DNA of 64,000 nucleotides, taken from the NCBI RefSeq assembly GCF_001757355.1, contig NZ_MINO01000002.1, positions 1-64,000 on the forward strand, written 5' to 3'. Of this stretch, positions 34,435 through 42,616 are shown piece by piece (position 1 is the stretch's first letter; each line of letters opens with the position of its first letter). The notes under the pieces are model-generated. The model did not search any database. It worked only from the letters and a program-made list of their open reading frames with translations, and was not told the DNA's origin. This DNA comes from Sphingobium phenoxybenzoativorans (GTDB lineage Bacteria > Pseudomonadota > Alphaproteobacteria > Sphingomonadales > Sphingomonadaceae). Both the position numbers and the translations under genes were made by a program.

Positions 34435-36213
34435 TCAGCGGAACAGATATTCCGCCAATGACGATATGACGGGATCGTCGCGCATATCTTCCCGCACCGC
34501 CTGGCGCACTTCCACGGGTGGCAGGGGATCGACGAGCGGCAGGCGGCGGATGCCGGGCATTTTGCCGAAATCGCGCGCCAGCAGCCCGAAGGCGGCGAAA
34601 TAGCCGGCGCCATCGCGTACCGCAGTCATGATGTCGTAGAGATTGTCGGTTTCAAGCGCGGGATGCCACAGATCGACGCCGCCACGGATCATGGCGTTGT
34701 CGAGAATGGGCCGCAGGGGATTGCGCGAACCGAGCAGCACCGGCCGCACCCCGACCAGATCCTCCACCGTGATCGTTTCCTGCTGCGCCAGGGGATGAGC
34801 TGCACCGATGAAGATGGAAAGGCTCTCGCTCCAGACATAGCGGGATTCGAAGCGTTCGCGTTCGCCCATCGCGTAATAATAGACGATATCGACCTCTCCA
34901 GACGCCAGCAGTGGCTCAGCCCGCATGGCCGTGAAGGCATCCAGTTCCAGCGCGATCGCCACATCCGGGTTGGCCTGCTCGAAGGCGGTCAGCGCTTCCT
35001 GAAAATGCCCGAATACGGAGGGGTGTGCGGCAAGCGTCACTTGCTGCTGGGCATGTTTCAGCTCGACGACGGGCGCCGGGGCGAGGGGCGGGGCCGGTTC
35101 GGGATCGTTCGCCGGGACAGGCAGGGGCACGGCAGCGAACAGGGAGATGACCGTCGGCGGCGGCACCGTCGCCGGGGCGGGCGCGGCAAAGACGACGCGC
35201 ACGGCGAGCGTGTTGACGATGGGAAGCGGGACGACCTTTTCCGAATCCTGCGCCGGAGACGAATCGTCCAGCGCTTCTTCCGCAAGGACCGGAGCCTCCT
35301 CCGTCAATGCCGGTTCCTCGATGGGTTCCGCTATGCCGCCGCTGGCGTCCAACGGTTCGGGCGACAGTTCGAGCACTGGCTCTGGCGCAAGTTCAGTGAG
35401 TTCGAGCGGCTCGTCCGTCACCCATGACATGCGCTTTACGGGTGGCGGCCATTCGATGTCGTCGAGTGCCGGCGCGGCCTTGATCAGCGTCGAAGGCGAA
35501 GGCATGTCGTCGAGCGCCGCGGGCGCCGGCAGGGGCGCAGCTTCCGGTTCTGCAAAGTCCGCAAGCTCCAGAATGTCCGATGCTTCATCCAGGAGCGTAG
35601 GCTGTTCCGTCTCAAGCTGTTCGTCGGGAACAGGGGCGGATATCGCCTGCTCCGCCGGATCATCCTCAAGGTCCTGAGGCGCATCGGCATTTTCCGCCGA
35701 TACTGTCTCCAGCGAGGGAGCGGGATCTGCGGCATATGGGATGTCCGCCTCATCCTCCGTGATGACCTCCGGCGCGGCGGTTTCGTCTTGTGAGGGGATT
35801 TCCTGTTCGATTTCCGCAGCCACGGTGGGCGTTGGATCAGGAATATCCTCGGCCCCAGTCTCCTCTGCCGCAGCCTCTGCGGTCTCCGTCTCCTCGGCTG
35901 CGATCTCCGCGACGCCAGCTTCGTCGCTGGCAGGCTCCTCCACCTGCGGGGCGGGCGCTTCCGCTTCCTCCTGGGGAGATGCGCCCGCGGTGAGAAGCGC
36001 CATGGCGTCGACCGTCTTCTGGCCGATCGGGGTCAACGTGAAATCCGTGCCCTCAATGACGAACAATTGGTGGCCCAGCCGATGCTGGAGCGCGCGCAAC
36101 TCGCTCTTGACCGCCGCTTCCGCCATGCCGAGCGCCAGCGCGCAGTCGGCAATATTGCCCGATGCGACCATCTGCGCGAAGATTTCAAGTTGCCGCAAGG
36201 TAGGCGTTGTCAT
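34435..36213 (-). CDS. LysR-like regulator with about 310-residue acidic linker
   Basis: This 592-residue protein is built from three parts. Residues 1-75 form a LysR-type winged HTH (TPTLRQLEIFAQMVASGNIA, then CALALGMAEAAVKSELRALQ). Residues 76-388 are low complexity, rich in Glu, Ala, Pro and Asp (for example EEAEAPAPQVEEPASDEA), and predicted disordered. Residues 389-592 form a LysR substrate-binding domain (VTLAAHPSVFGHFQEALTAF, GEVDIVYYYAMGE, IFIGAAHPLA, VRDGAGYFAAFGLLARDFG). LysR regulators are normally near 300 residues with a short linker helix, so the insertion doubles the size. The frame is continuous, with no sign of an assembly join. ATG 36213 lacks a strong ribosome site; ATG 36255 is an alternative. 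Target genes are unknown. Confidence 0.85.
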   Translation of the reverse strand: MTTPTLRQLEIFAQMVASGNIADCALALGMAEAAVKSELRALQHRLGHQLFVIEGTDFTLTPIGQKTVDAMALLTAGASPQEEAEAPAPQVEEPASDEAGVAEIAAEETETAEAAAEETGAEDIPDPTPTVAAEIEQEIPSQDETAAPEVITEDEADIPYAADPAPSLETVSAENADAPQDLEDDPAEQAISAPVPDEQLETEQPTLLDEASDILELADFAEPEAAPLPAPAALDDMPSPSTLIKAAPALDDIEWPPPVKRMSWVTDEPLELTELAPEPVLELSPEPLDASGGIAEPIEEPALTEEAPVLAEEALDDSSPAQDSEKVVPLPIVNTLAVRVVFAAPAPATVPPPTVISLFAAVPLPVPANDPEPAPPLAPAPVVELKHAQQQVTLAAHPSVFGHFQEALTAFEQANPDVAIALELDAFTAMRAEPLLASGEVDIVYYYAMGERERFESRYVWSESLSIFIGAAHPLAQQETITVEDLVGVRPVLLGSRNPLRPILDNAMIRGGVDLWHPALETDNLYDIMTAVRDGAGYFAAFGLLARDFGKMPGIRRLPLVDPLPPVEVRQAVREDMRDDPVISSLAEYLFR

Positions 36214-36351
36214 TGCGCAACGATACGCGAAAAACGCTTTGTGGTTAATCCCCATAAGGTGAAGCGCTCGTGACGGCGCACCGCTTTGGCGCAACCGGCG
36301 AAAAGACCAGCCCGGTGCGGAACGATAATGGACGGATTTGCGGCTAAGCGT

Positions 36352-36807
36352 TCAGCGCGGAGCCTGTGGCGAACCGACTTCCAGGATACAGCTCGTCCGG
36401 TCGTCGCTGTCCGCATTGTCGGTGATGCAGTCGAGCACCTTGGGCAAAATGGGCGTGTCGAATTGCACGCCGATCCTGCTCCCGCTGCGCCAGCGGACCT
36501 GGCAGAGACGAGGCTCGACCATGCCGGTGATGGTCAGCAATATGATGGTGCCGGGCGTGAACAGATTGAGAATGCTGCTGCAATCCACTTCGGCGCATAG
36601 GTCAAGCTTGGCGCCGGCAGAGGAAATGTCGATCGTGCGGACCCGGATCAGCGATGTGGCGATGCGTACCCGCGCCGGTTCGGAGATGGTGACGCGGGTC
36701 GGGCGAACGGCGTGCGCATCATCAAGCCCGGCCTGATCCAGACGCGCAGCATCATTCGCTTCAAACCCGGTTGGCAGCGCCAGCGATGTCCCGTTCTCGA
36801 CGAACAT
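36352..36807 (-). CDS. PilZ-domain protein
   Basis: The 151-residue protein carries a PilZ fold: RPTRVTISEPARVRIATSLI, then VRTIDISSAGAKLDL, the D-x-S-x-x-G motif that contacts cyclic di-GMP, then LLTITGMVEPRLCQVRWRSG and a closing GVQFDTPI. The N-terminal arginine motif is present only as R-P-T-R, not a clear R-x-x-x-R, so c-di-GMP binding is uncertain. ATG 36807 follows GGAAGG by 7 nt and is preferred to an upstream start at 36858. It lies 138 bp upstream of the LysR-like gene on the same strand. In sphingomonads such single-domain PilZ proteins affect motility or surface polymers. Confidence 0.8.
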   Translation of the reverse strand: MFVENGTSLALPTGFEANDAARLDQAGLDDAHAVRPTRVTISEPARVRIATSLIRVRTIDISSAGAKLDLCAEVDCSSILNLFTPGTIILLTITGMVEPRLCQVRWRSGSRIGVQFDTPILPKVLDCITDNADSDDRTSCILEVGSPQAPR

Positions 36808-37030
36808 AATTCGACCTTCCGTTGCTGCCGGGAACAAGGCGGTCAGGCGGGTTAACAAAAGGTTACCCTCCGAAACCGGAGCATGCGGACTTAGACTAAT
36901 GTCGCATAATGCGCTGCTCTGGGCCGCAGAAGGATGATTTTACCGGGGCCGGCGGGCGCGCGCGATGCGCCGATTCGCGGGACTGTTTCGGGGATTTCCA
37001 AGCGGACCTCTTTTCTTCTAAGGATTATCC

Positions 37031-37804
37031 ATGAACGAACCCGCGCCCCAGGAACGCCCGGCAGCAACCACGATCATTTTCCGCGACAGGCCAGGCTCCG
37101 CTCCAGAGCTGCTGTTCATGGAGCGCTCAAGCGGCATGGCCTTTGCCGCCGGTGCGCTGGTCTTTCCGGGCGGTGCGGTGGATGCGGAGGATTTTGCGTT
37201 CGCGGCGTCCATGGACACGGCGCTGGCGGTGGACGAAGCCGCCGCCCGGATCGGCGCAATCCGCGAGACGCTGGAGGAAAGCGGGCTGGCCATCGGGTTC
37301 CGGGAAGCGCCCGATCATGGCGTCGCAGGCAAAATCCGTGAGGCCATGCTGGCTGGCGAACCCTTCGCCGCGTTGCTTGCGGGGGCGGAGCTGGCGCTGG
37401 ATCTGGACAGGCTGGTGCCGTTCGCGCGATGGCATCCCAATGTGAAAGAGGGCGCGCCGCGCGTGTTCGATACCCGTTTTTACCTGGCCCGCTGGATGGA
37501 AGGCAGCCCGGAACCGACGCCGGACAGCACGGAGAATGTCCATCTGTTCTGGGCGACCGCGCAGGATGTGCTGGATCGCCATATCGGCGGCGAAGTGAAG
37601 ATCATTTTCCCCACGCGGCGGAATCTGGAGCGGCTGGCTCCGTTCCAGTCCTTCGATCAGGCGGTGTCACACGCCAGCCGCTATCCGGTGGAGAAAGTAA
37701 CGCCCTGGATAGAGGATCGGGACGGACGCCCCAGCCTCTGCATTCCTGAAGGCATGGGCTATCCCGTAACCCATGAGGCCCTGGAAACCGCGTTCAGGGG
37801 CTAG
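37031..37804 (+). CDS. NUDIX hydrolase (NUDT19-like)
   Basis: The 257-residue protein has FRDRPGSAPELLFMERS, then GALVFPGGAVDAEDF, a short insert, and AIRETLEESGLAIG, giving the Nudix residues R78, E79, E82 and E83 (R-E-x-x-E-E-x-G) separated from the Gly-Gly by an insertion. That layout is seen in the NUDT19/NUDT7 group of CoA diphosphatases, and the C-terminal region continues with FARWHPNVKEGAPRVFDTRFYLA, which I also associate with this group. It probably cleaves CoA or another nucleoside diphosphate derivative. ATG 37031 follows AAGGA by 6 nt. It stands alone between the PilZ gene and tRNA-Val. Confidence 0.85.
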   Translation: MNEPAPQERPAATTIIFRDRPGSAPELLFMERSSGMAFAAGALVFPGGAVDAEDFAFAASMDTALAVDEAAARIGAIRETLEESGLAIGFREAPDHGVAGKIREAMLAGEPFAALLAGAELALDLDRLVPFARWHPNVKEGAPRVFDTRFYLARWMEGSPEPTPDSTENVHLFWATAQDVLDRHIGGEVKIIFPTRRNLERLAPFQSFDQAVSHASRYPVEKVTPWIEDRDGRPSLCIPEGMGYPVTHEALETAFRG

Positions 37805-37853
37805 GGCTGATCGACATTCCGTTCTAGGCCAATCTAAGCTTCAGTCCTGGGCG

Positions 37854-38015
37854 TCAGTTCTGGGCCAAGGCTTCCGCCTGCCGCGCCAGGAACCCATAGC
37901 GCTGCGCCATCTCCCAATGCAGCCGGCATATATGCGGATCGGCCGCGAGTTCGGATGAGCGCATTTCCTGCATCTCCCGGTTGCGGTAAAACGCTGCGTC
38001 ATCGTTCCTGTTCAT
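37854..38015 (-). CDS. Small 53-residue conserved-looking protein of unknown function
   Basis: An ATG at 38015, preceded by GGGAGCGAGAG, opens a 53-codon frame ending TGA at 37854-37856. The product begins MNRNDDAAFYRNREMQEMRS and continues with SSELAADPHICRLHWEMAQR to end AEALAQN. It is charged and helical, with no signal peptide or membrane segment. The ribosome site and balanced amino-acid use support a real gene, and I have a weak memory of similar short proteins in sphingomonads. It lies between the NUDIX gene (convergent) and the tRNA-Val terminator. Function unknown. Confidence 0.55.
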   Translation of the reverse strand: MNRNDDAAFYRNREMQEMRSSELAADPHICRLHWEMAQRYGFLARQAEALAQN

Positions 38016-38137
38016 GACTCTCGCTCCCGTCGAAGGCGGAAAGCGCGACTATAGCATATGCGAAACGACAGGCCTTGATATGGATCAACATGACCGGAAA
38101 GAGATGTCCGGATGCCACTCTGCGGCGCGTGGCAAGC

Positions 38138-38174
38138 AAAAAGCCCGCTGAACCATGCGGCTCAGCGGGCTTTT
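38138..38174 (-). terminator. Rho-independent terminator of tRNA-Val, usable in both directions
   Basis: AGCCCGCTGA (38142-38151) and TCAGCGGGCT (38162-38171) form a perfect 10-bp stem around a 10-nt loop. It is flanked by A-runs on the left and T-runs on the right, so it can end transcription from either side. It lies just after the tRNA. Confidence 0.85.
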
Positions 38175-38176
38175 CG

Positions 38177-38251
38177 TGGTGGGCGTGGCAAGGATTGAAC
38201 TTGCGACCCCTGCGATGTCAACACAGTGCTCTACCACTGAGCTACACGCCC
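38177..38251 (-). tRNA. tRNA-Val(GAC)
   Basis: The complement folds as a cloverleaf: acceptor GGGCGTG/CACGCCC, D-arm GCTC-AGTGGTA-GAGC, anticodon stem CTGTG/CGCAG around TTGACAT (anticodon GAC), and T-arm GCAAG-TTCAATC-CTTGC. It ends with an encoded CCA (38177-38179). Confidence 0.97.
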
Positions 38252-38375
38252 ACGGGAAGGGAGCCATTAGCGGGGGTCCGCAGGGCGCGCAAGCGGGAAT
38301 CGCGATAATTTGGCGCAAGACGCTGGACAGCGCCGCCAACCCTCATAAGCTGCTTCATCAAAGGGGAAATCATTC

Positions 38376-39698
38376 ATGCAGCCAAGTCTGACCGACCAGC
38401 CGCCGCCTGCGCCTGCGCCATTCTACCGGCATCTCTATGTTCAGGTGCTGACGGCGATCGCTCTGGGCGTGGCTGTGGGGCATTTCTGGCCGGAAACCGG
38501 GGCAGCGCTGAAGCCGCTGGGCGACGCCTTCATCAAACTGGTGAAGATGATCATCGCGCCTGTCATCTTCCTGACGATCGTGACCGGAATTGCCGGGATG
38601 CAGGGGCTGGGGACGATCGGCCGGGTGGCGGCGAAAGCCTTCGCCTATTTCCTGACCTTCTCCACACTGGCGCTGTTCGTCGGCCTGGTCGTCGCCAATG
38701 TGGTGCGGCCGGGGGAGGGTCTGAACATCGATCCAAACACGCTCGATGGCAGCAAGGTGGCCGACTTCGCGACCAAGGCGCATGACCGGACGCTGATCGA
38801 TTTCCTGCTGAACATCATTCCCGACACGCTGGTATCGGCAGTGGCGGAGGATAACATCCTGCAGACGCTGTTCGTCGCCATCCTGTTCGGCATTGCGATG
38901 ACCCTGATCGGGGACAGAGGCAAGCCGCTGATGGACGTGCTGCAGGCGGCCAGCCATGCGATCTTCCGGCTGGTTTCCATCCTGATGAAGGCGGCGCCGA
39001 TCGGCGCATTTGGCGCTATGGCCTTCACCATCGGCAAATATGGGGTCGGGACGCTGGCCAATCTGGCGGGGCTGGTCGCGACATTCTATCTCACCTCCCT
39101 GATCTTCATACTGGTCGTGCTGGGCGCGGTGGCGTGGTTCGCCGGGTTCAATATCCTGAAACTCATCCGCTATCTGAAGGCGGAGCTGTTGCTGGTGCTT
39201 GGCACGTCCTCGTCGGAGGCGGCGCTGCCCAGCCTGATCGAGAAGATGGAGCGGGCCGGGTGCCGCAAGTCGATCGTCGGGCTGGTGGTGCCGACGGGCT
39301 ATTCCTTCAATCTGGACGGGACCAATATCTACATGACGCTGGCCGCGCTGTTCATCGCGCAGGCGACCAATGTGCATCTGTCTTTCGAGGAGCAGTTGCT
39401 GCTGCTGCTGGTGGCGATGATCAGTTCGAAGGGCGCGGCGGGCGTCACCGGCGCAGGGTTCATCACGCTGGCGGCGACCCTGTCCATCGTGCCGTCCGTG
39501 CCGGTCGCGGGCATGGCGCTGATATTGGGCGTCGACCGGTTCATGAGCGAATGCCGCAGCCTGACCAACTTCATCGGCAATGCGGTGGCGACGGTCGTCG
39601 TGTCCGCATGGGAGGGCGGCCTGGACCGCGAACGGTTGAACGCGGCGATGGCGGGGCAGCCGCTGCCCGCGACGCCGGATATGCAGCGGGTGATTTGA
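38376..39698 (+). CDS. dctA: C4-dicarboxylate transporter, DAACS family
   Basis: The 440-residue inner-membrane symporter has eight predicted helices and two re-entrant loops. Landmarks are [38 protein letters not shown] (the serine-rich hairpin), [20 protein letters not shown] (N-x-D-G-T, substrate and sodium region) and [20 protein letters not shown]. This matches DctA, which imports succinate, fumarate and malate with protons or sodium. ATG 38376 follows GGGGAAA. No dctBD two-component pair is nearby. A GTGCTCCTGCG-family repeat follows its stop and probably serves as terminator. Confidence 0.93.
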   Translation: MQPSLTDQPPPAPAPFYRHLYVQVLTAIALGVAVGHFWPETGAALKPLGDAFIKLVKMIIAPVIFLTIVTGIAGMQGLGTIGRVAAKAFAYFLTFSTLALFVGLVVANVVRPGEGLNIDPNTLDGSKVADFATKAHDRTLIDFLLNIIPDTLVSAVAEDNILQTLFVAILFGIAMTLIGDRGKPLMDVLQAASHAIFRLVSILMKAAPIGAFGAMAFTIGKYGVGTLANLAGLVATFYLTSLIFILVVLGAVAWFAGFNILKLIRYLKAELLLVLGTSSSEAALPSLIEKMERAGCRKSIVGLVVPTGYSFNLDGTNIYMTLAALFIAQATNVHLSFEEQLLLLLVAMISSKGAAGVTGAGFITLAATLSIVPSVPVAGMALILGVDRFMSECRSLTNFIGNAVATVVVSAWEGGLDRERLNAAMAGQPLPATPDMQRVI

Positions 39699-39723
39699 GC
39701 GGGGGTCTGCCGTGATTTGGAAG

Positions 39724-39795
39724 CGGGTTCCTGCGAAGGCAGGAACCCAGTGCGGGCCGTGGGACTGGACTCCTGCTTTCGCAGGAGCACGCTGC
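39724..39795. repeat. GTGCTCCTGCG-family inverted repeat after dctA
   Basis: GCGGGTTCCTGCG on the left and CGCAGGAGCACGCTGC on the right enclose a second short hairpin, as in the copies at 45588 and 61560. It lies between the converging dctA and cpdR genes. Confidence 0.75.
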
Positions 39796-39841
39796 TTTTA
39801 GAAAACGCCTCGCCCAAAAGGATTGGGGCGTGGGCTTCCGC

Positions 39842-40219
39842 TCAGTTCAGTTCGCTGGCGGCGGTGGTGTCGAACATCCGGTCGACCTCAAACACCAGGT
39901 CGCGCAGGTGGAAGGGCTTTGACAGCACCTTGGCCTGCGGAACGGCCTTGCCGGCCTTCAGCGTGACGGCCGCGAATCCGGTGATGAACATGACGCGCAT
40001 TTCCGGCGCGACGCTGGCGGCGTGCTGGGCGAGTTCGATCCCGTCCATCTCCGGCATGACGATATCGGTCAGCAGCAGGTCGAAGCGGTCCGATTCGATC
40101 AGCGGAACAGCGGCGGTGCCGCGATCCACGGCGACAACCTCATAACCGGACTTTTCCAGAGCGCGCGAAAGATATTGGCGCATCGCGTCATCGTCTTCCG
40201 CCAGCAAAATCCGGACCAT
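39842..40219 (-). CDS. cpdR: CpdR-like single-domain response regulator
   Basis: The 125-residue protein is only a receiver domain. Acidic pocket DDD is at residues 9-11, the phospho-acceptor is Asp52 in LLLTDIVMPEMDGIE, and the conserved Lys is in VLSKPFHLRDLV. The text RILLAEDDDAMRQYLSRALE and MFITGFAAVTL matches CpdR, the alphaproteobacterial regulator that, when unphosphorylated, primes ClpXP for cell-cycle proteolysis (for example of CtrA) after the CckA-ChpT relay. Its partners are not in the window. It is divergent from the N-formylglutamate amidohydrolase-like gene. A small hairpin lies at 40251-40272 in its leader. Confidence 0.88.
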   Translation of the reverse strand: MVRILLAEDDDAMRQYLSRALEKSGYEVVAVDRGTAAVPLIESDRFDLLLTDIVMPEMDGIELAQHAASVAPEMRVMFITGFAAVTLKAGKAVPQAKVLSKPFHLRDLVFEVDRMFDTTAASELN

Positions 40220-40250
40220 CGCGTCGCTACCCCTTGTTCACGCCCATGAT

Positions 40251-40272
40251 GGCGGATTTCCGAGAATCCGCC
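40251..40272. promoter_or_regulatory. Hairpin upstream of cpdR
   Basis: GGCGGATT (40251-40258) and AATCCGCC (40265-40272) form a perfect 8-bp stem around TCCGAG, 32 bp from the cpdR start. There is no U-run. It may be an operator or a leader structure. Confidence 0.35.
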
Positions 40273-40442
40273 GGCTGCCACCTTCCCAAATGATACCGGC
40301 CTGTGGCGCCAGTTTGCGCCGCCTTAATCACCAAAAATGCCACCACACCACGACTCTCCAAGCATGGGGGTGACAATTCCGGCAACCTTATGCGACAAGG
40401 CTTTAATATTTTCCAGCCATTCGAAAGGCTTTCCGCACAAAA

Positions 40443-41342
40443 ATGCCCGCCGCGCCCACACCGGAGATGCAGCCTTCCAGTCCGCCGGTCGAGCGCACGC
40501 CCGCCTATGACCGTTATGGTCCCGATATGCCGCGCAGCCCGGTGGTCATTTCCGTGCCCCATGCCGGGCGTAACTATACGCCGACATTGCTGGCCAATGC
40601 GCGATGCGGCGTCGCGGGCCTGCGGCGGCTGGAGGATCGTTATGCGGACCTGCTCGCCCATCGGCTGATCGCGCTGGGATATAGCGTGATGATCGCCCGG
40701 ACGCCGCGCGCCGTTATCGACCTCAATCGCGACGAGCGGGAGATTGACCCGGCGATGGTGCGCGGCCTGCCCCGGAATCAGCCGCTGATGACCAGCGCCA
40801 AGATGCGTGGCGGGCTGGGCCTGGTGCCCCGGCGGCTGCAGGGTATTGGCGACCTGTGGACGCTGCCTGTCGACTGGGTGGAGCTTTCCGGGCGGATCGC
40901 GTTTCTTCATCGGCCTTATCATGAGGCGCTGGCGGGCATGATGCGCCGCGCCCGCGACGCGCATGGCCACGCCATATTGCTGGACATCCATTCGATGCCG
41001 CCGCTCACCACCGGGGTCAGGCCACCGGGCATCGTTCTGGGCGACCGGTTCGGGCGCAGCGCGTCGACTCGCCTGGTGGCGCTGGCGGCCGACCTTTGCG
41101 AAGGGCATGGGATGGCGAGCGCGCAGAACCATCCCTATCCGGGGAATTACCTGCTGGAGCGGCATGGAAAGCCCGAAGCGGGGTTCCATGCCCTGCAGGT
41201 GGAGGTTGACCGGAGCCTGTACCTCGACACCGCCCTTGACCGGCCGGGACATGGCCTTGCGCGCATGCAGGGCGTGATGGTGGAGCTTGCCGAGGCGCTG
41301 GGCATCGAGTTGCCCGGAGCCTTTGCCCAGGCGGCGGAGTAA
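40443..41342 (+). CDS. N-formylglutamate amidohydrolase family protein
   Basis: The 299-residue protein matches the FGase family (HutG-like zinc hydrolases). Landmarks are VVISVPHAGRNYT, LEDRYADLLAHRLIALG, ARTPRAVIDLNRDEREIDP, YHEALAGMMRRARDAHGHAILLDIHSMP (metal ligand region) and HALQVEVDRSLYLD. N-formylglutamate amidohydrolase makes glutamate plus formate in histidine breakdown, but no hut genes occur here, so another N-acyl or carboxyl substrate is possible. The gene is commonly next to cpdR in sphingomonads as I recall. The ribosome site before ATG 40443 is weak. Confidence 0.87.
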   Translation: MPAAPTPEMQPSSPPVERTPAYDRYGPDMPRSPVVISVPHAGRNYTPTLLANARCGVAGLRRLEDRYADLLAHRLIALGYSVMIARTPRAVIDLNRDEREIDPAMVRGLPRNQPLMTSAKMRGGLGLVPRRLQGIGDLWTLPVDWVELSGRIAFLHRPYHEALAGMMRRARDAHGHAILLDIHSMPPLTTGVRPPGIVLGDRFGRSASTRLVALAADLCEGHGMASAQNHPYPGNYLLERHGKPEAGFHALQVEVDRSLYLDTALDRPGHGLARMQGVMVELAEALGIELPGAFAQAAE

Positions 41343-41374
41343 GGGGTAGGCAAAGCGCCGCCGGGTTCCCATCC

Positions 41375-41485
41375 ATAAAAAACCACCCCATGCAAGCATG
41401 GGGTGGCCAAGGTTCAGGGAGGAGACGTCTCCAAAGGGGGAGACGCCCATGCAACACACCCGAAAGGGGGGCAGGTGCGTTGCAA
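41375..41485 (-). ncRNA. Candidate trans-acting small RNA with anti-Shine-Dalgarno motif
   Basis: Read on the minus strand, about 110 nt form three hairpins. The first is TGCAACGCACC/GGTGTGTTGCA (41450-41484) with loop text CCCCCCTTTC. The second is CGTCTCC/GGAGACG (41426-41445) with loop CCCTTT. The third is the perfect terminator CCACCCCATGC/GCATGGGGTGG (41383-41406) followed by TTTTTTAT. Single-stranded CTCCTCCC (41417-41424) lies between the second and third. A promoter fits: TTGAAA (41514-41519), 17 bp, TAAATC (41491-41496), which places the start at the foot of hairpin 1. Anti-Shine-Dalgarno CCUCCUCCC motifs are known in alphaproteobacterial small RNAs. It lies between sapC and the FGase gene. 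Confidence 0.6.
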
Positions 41486-41490
41486 TTCAG

Positions 41491-41519
41491 GATTTAAGAT
41501 AGAGTCCCTCCGGTTTCAA
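41491..41519 (-). promoter_or_regulatory. Sigma-70-like promoter of the candidate small RNA
   Basis: TTGAAA (-35, 41514-41519) and TAAATC (-10, 41491-41496) are 17 bp apart on the minus strand. The expected start, about 7 nt downstream near 41484, falls on the first base of the first RNA hairpin. Confidence 0.45.
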
Positions 41520-41542
41520 GCACCGAAAGGACTATTCCGGTT

Positions 41543-41572
41543 GGGTTTGTGCGAATTAATCGCACAAACCCC
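41543..41572. terminator. Inverted repeat after sapC, possible terminator
   Basis: GGGTTTGTGCGA and TCGCACAAACCC form a 12-bp stem with a short ATTAA-type loop, 9 bp after the sapC stop on the minus strand. It lacks a long U-run but should separate sapC from the small RNA promoter. Confidence 0.5.
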
Positions 41573-41580
41573 TTGAAAGC

Positions 41581-42366
41581 TTAGGCTTCCGCCGGTTGTG
41601 ACAGGACCGTAACATCAGGCATTTTGCCCTGTTCGATCTGTTGCTGGAACAATTCGCGCATCAATTGCAGCGAAAACAGGTGGGCGTGAAGCAGCGGCAG
41701 CATGCCATTCTGCATGATCTTGCGAAGCTGATCGCCGCGCATGTCGCGCAGCTTTTCCTCATTGACCATCTGGAAACCGCGATAGACGAAGGGCTGTTCA
41801 CGGTCAGGCGCCTGAATGCTGACCTCGCCTTCCATCAGCAGGTCCAGCTCCTTCAGATCCTTGACGAACTGGCCGGTGCGCTGCGCCGCCTGCTCAAACT
41901 CCTCACAGAAGCTGAGGATGTTCTTGGTGACTTCGGAGGGCTGGCCGTCCTCGATCAGCCTGTCGCCATCGGGATAATCGCCGATCAGCTCGCTGGTGGG
42001 ATCGAAGCAGAGCGACATTTCATCGCTGTCCGGACGCAGCTTCGCCAGCAGCCAGGGGTAGCGGCGGACATAGGCGGGAACATAGGCGCGGCCGCGCAGA
42101 CGGCCGTCATCCTCGAGGAAGATGTTGACGCCTTCGTTCAGACCCATCAGCGCCAGAGGCACAGGGTCCGGGCCGGACGAAAAGATGATCGGCAGGAAGC
42201 GCTGCGCCACAACAAATTCATCGACGGTCAACGGCACGGCATGCTGGGACGCCAGGAAGGGCGCGCTGTCGGCGGCGCGGGTGCGGTAATCGGCATGATC
42301 CTGGCTGTTGAGCGGGATCAGGTCGTTGTAGAAAATCGGCAGCGAATTGCTGGGCGCACTGGCCAT
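41581..42366 (-). CDS. SapC family protein
   Basis: The 261-residue protein has the SapC pattern: LPIFYNDLIPLNSQDHADYR, FVVAQRFLPIIFSSG, VPLALMGLNEGVNIFLEDDG, YVPAYVRRYPWLLAKL and NGMLPLLHAHLFSLQLMREL. SapC proteins were named from the surface-layer protein secretion loci of Campylobacter and are frequent next to TonB receptors in alphaproteobacteria and Xanthomonas relatives; their role is not settled. It has no signal peptide. It is monocistronic, divergent from the beta-glucosidase gene, and followed by a hairpin and a candidate small RNA. The 250 bp upstream hold no visible gene or strong motif. Confidence 0.85.
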   Translation of the reverse strand: MASAPSNSLPIFYNDLIPLNSQDHADYRTRAADSAPFLASQHAVPLTVDEFVVAQRFLPIIFSSGPDPVPLALMGLNEGVNIFLEDDGRLRGRAYVPAYVRRYPWLLAKLRPDSDEMSLCFDPTSELIGDYPDGDRLIEDGQPSEVTKNILSFCEEFEQAAQRTGQFVKDLKELDLLMEGEVSIQAPDREQPFVYRGFQMVNEEKLRDMRGDQLRKIMQNGMLPLLHAHLFSLQLMRELFQQQIEQGKMPDVTVLSQPAEA

Positions 42367-42616
42367 CGTGAAACTCCGTAGGGCGAAGGCGCCATTGCGC
42401 CAAGGATAGATGGGGTCAGGGCAGTAAAGGCAGGATAAGGGAAACTCAATCGCTTTGTCGCCGGGGCGATTTGTTACCGGGGTGGGGCAGGATTGCGGGC
42501 CGCATATCCGCTTTTCGCGTCCGCTCTGTTGCCCGGTCTTTCCCCTGCCTTGCTGCTCCCTATCTTATACCCCGATCAGGTTCCATTCATCGGCCGATGC
42601 CCTATATCCGCGTCCC

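Noticed and set aside
36286..36736. Plus-strand frames opposite the PilZ gene.
   Set aside because: No ribosome site or family motif; the minus-strand gene has both.
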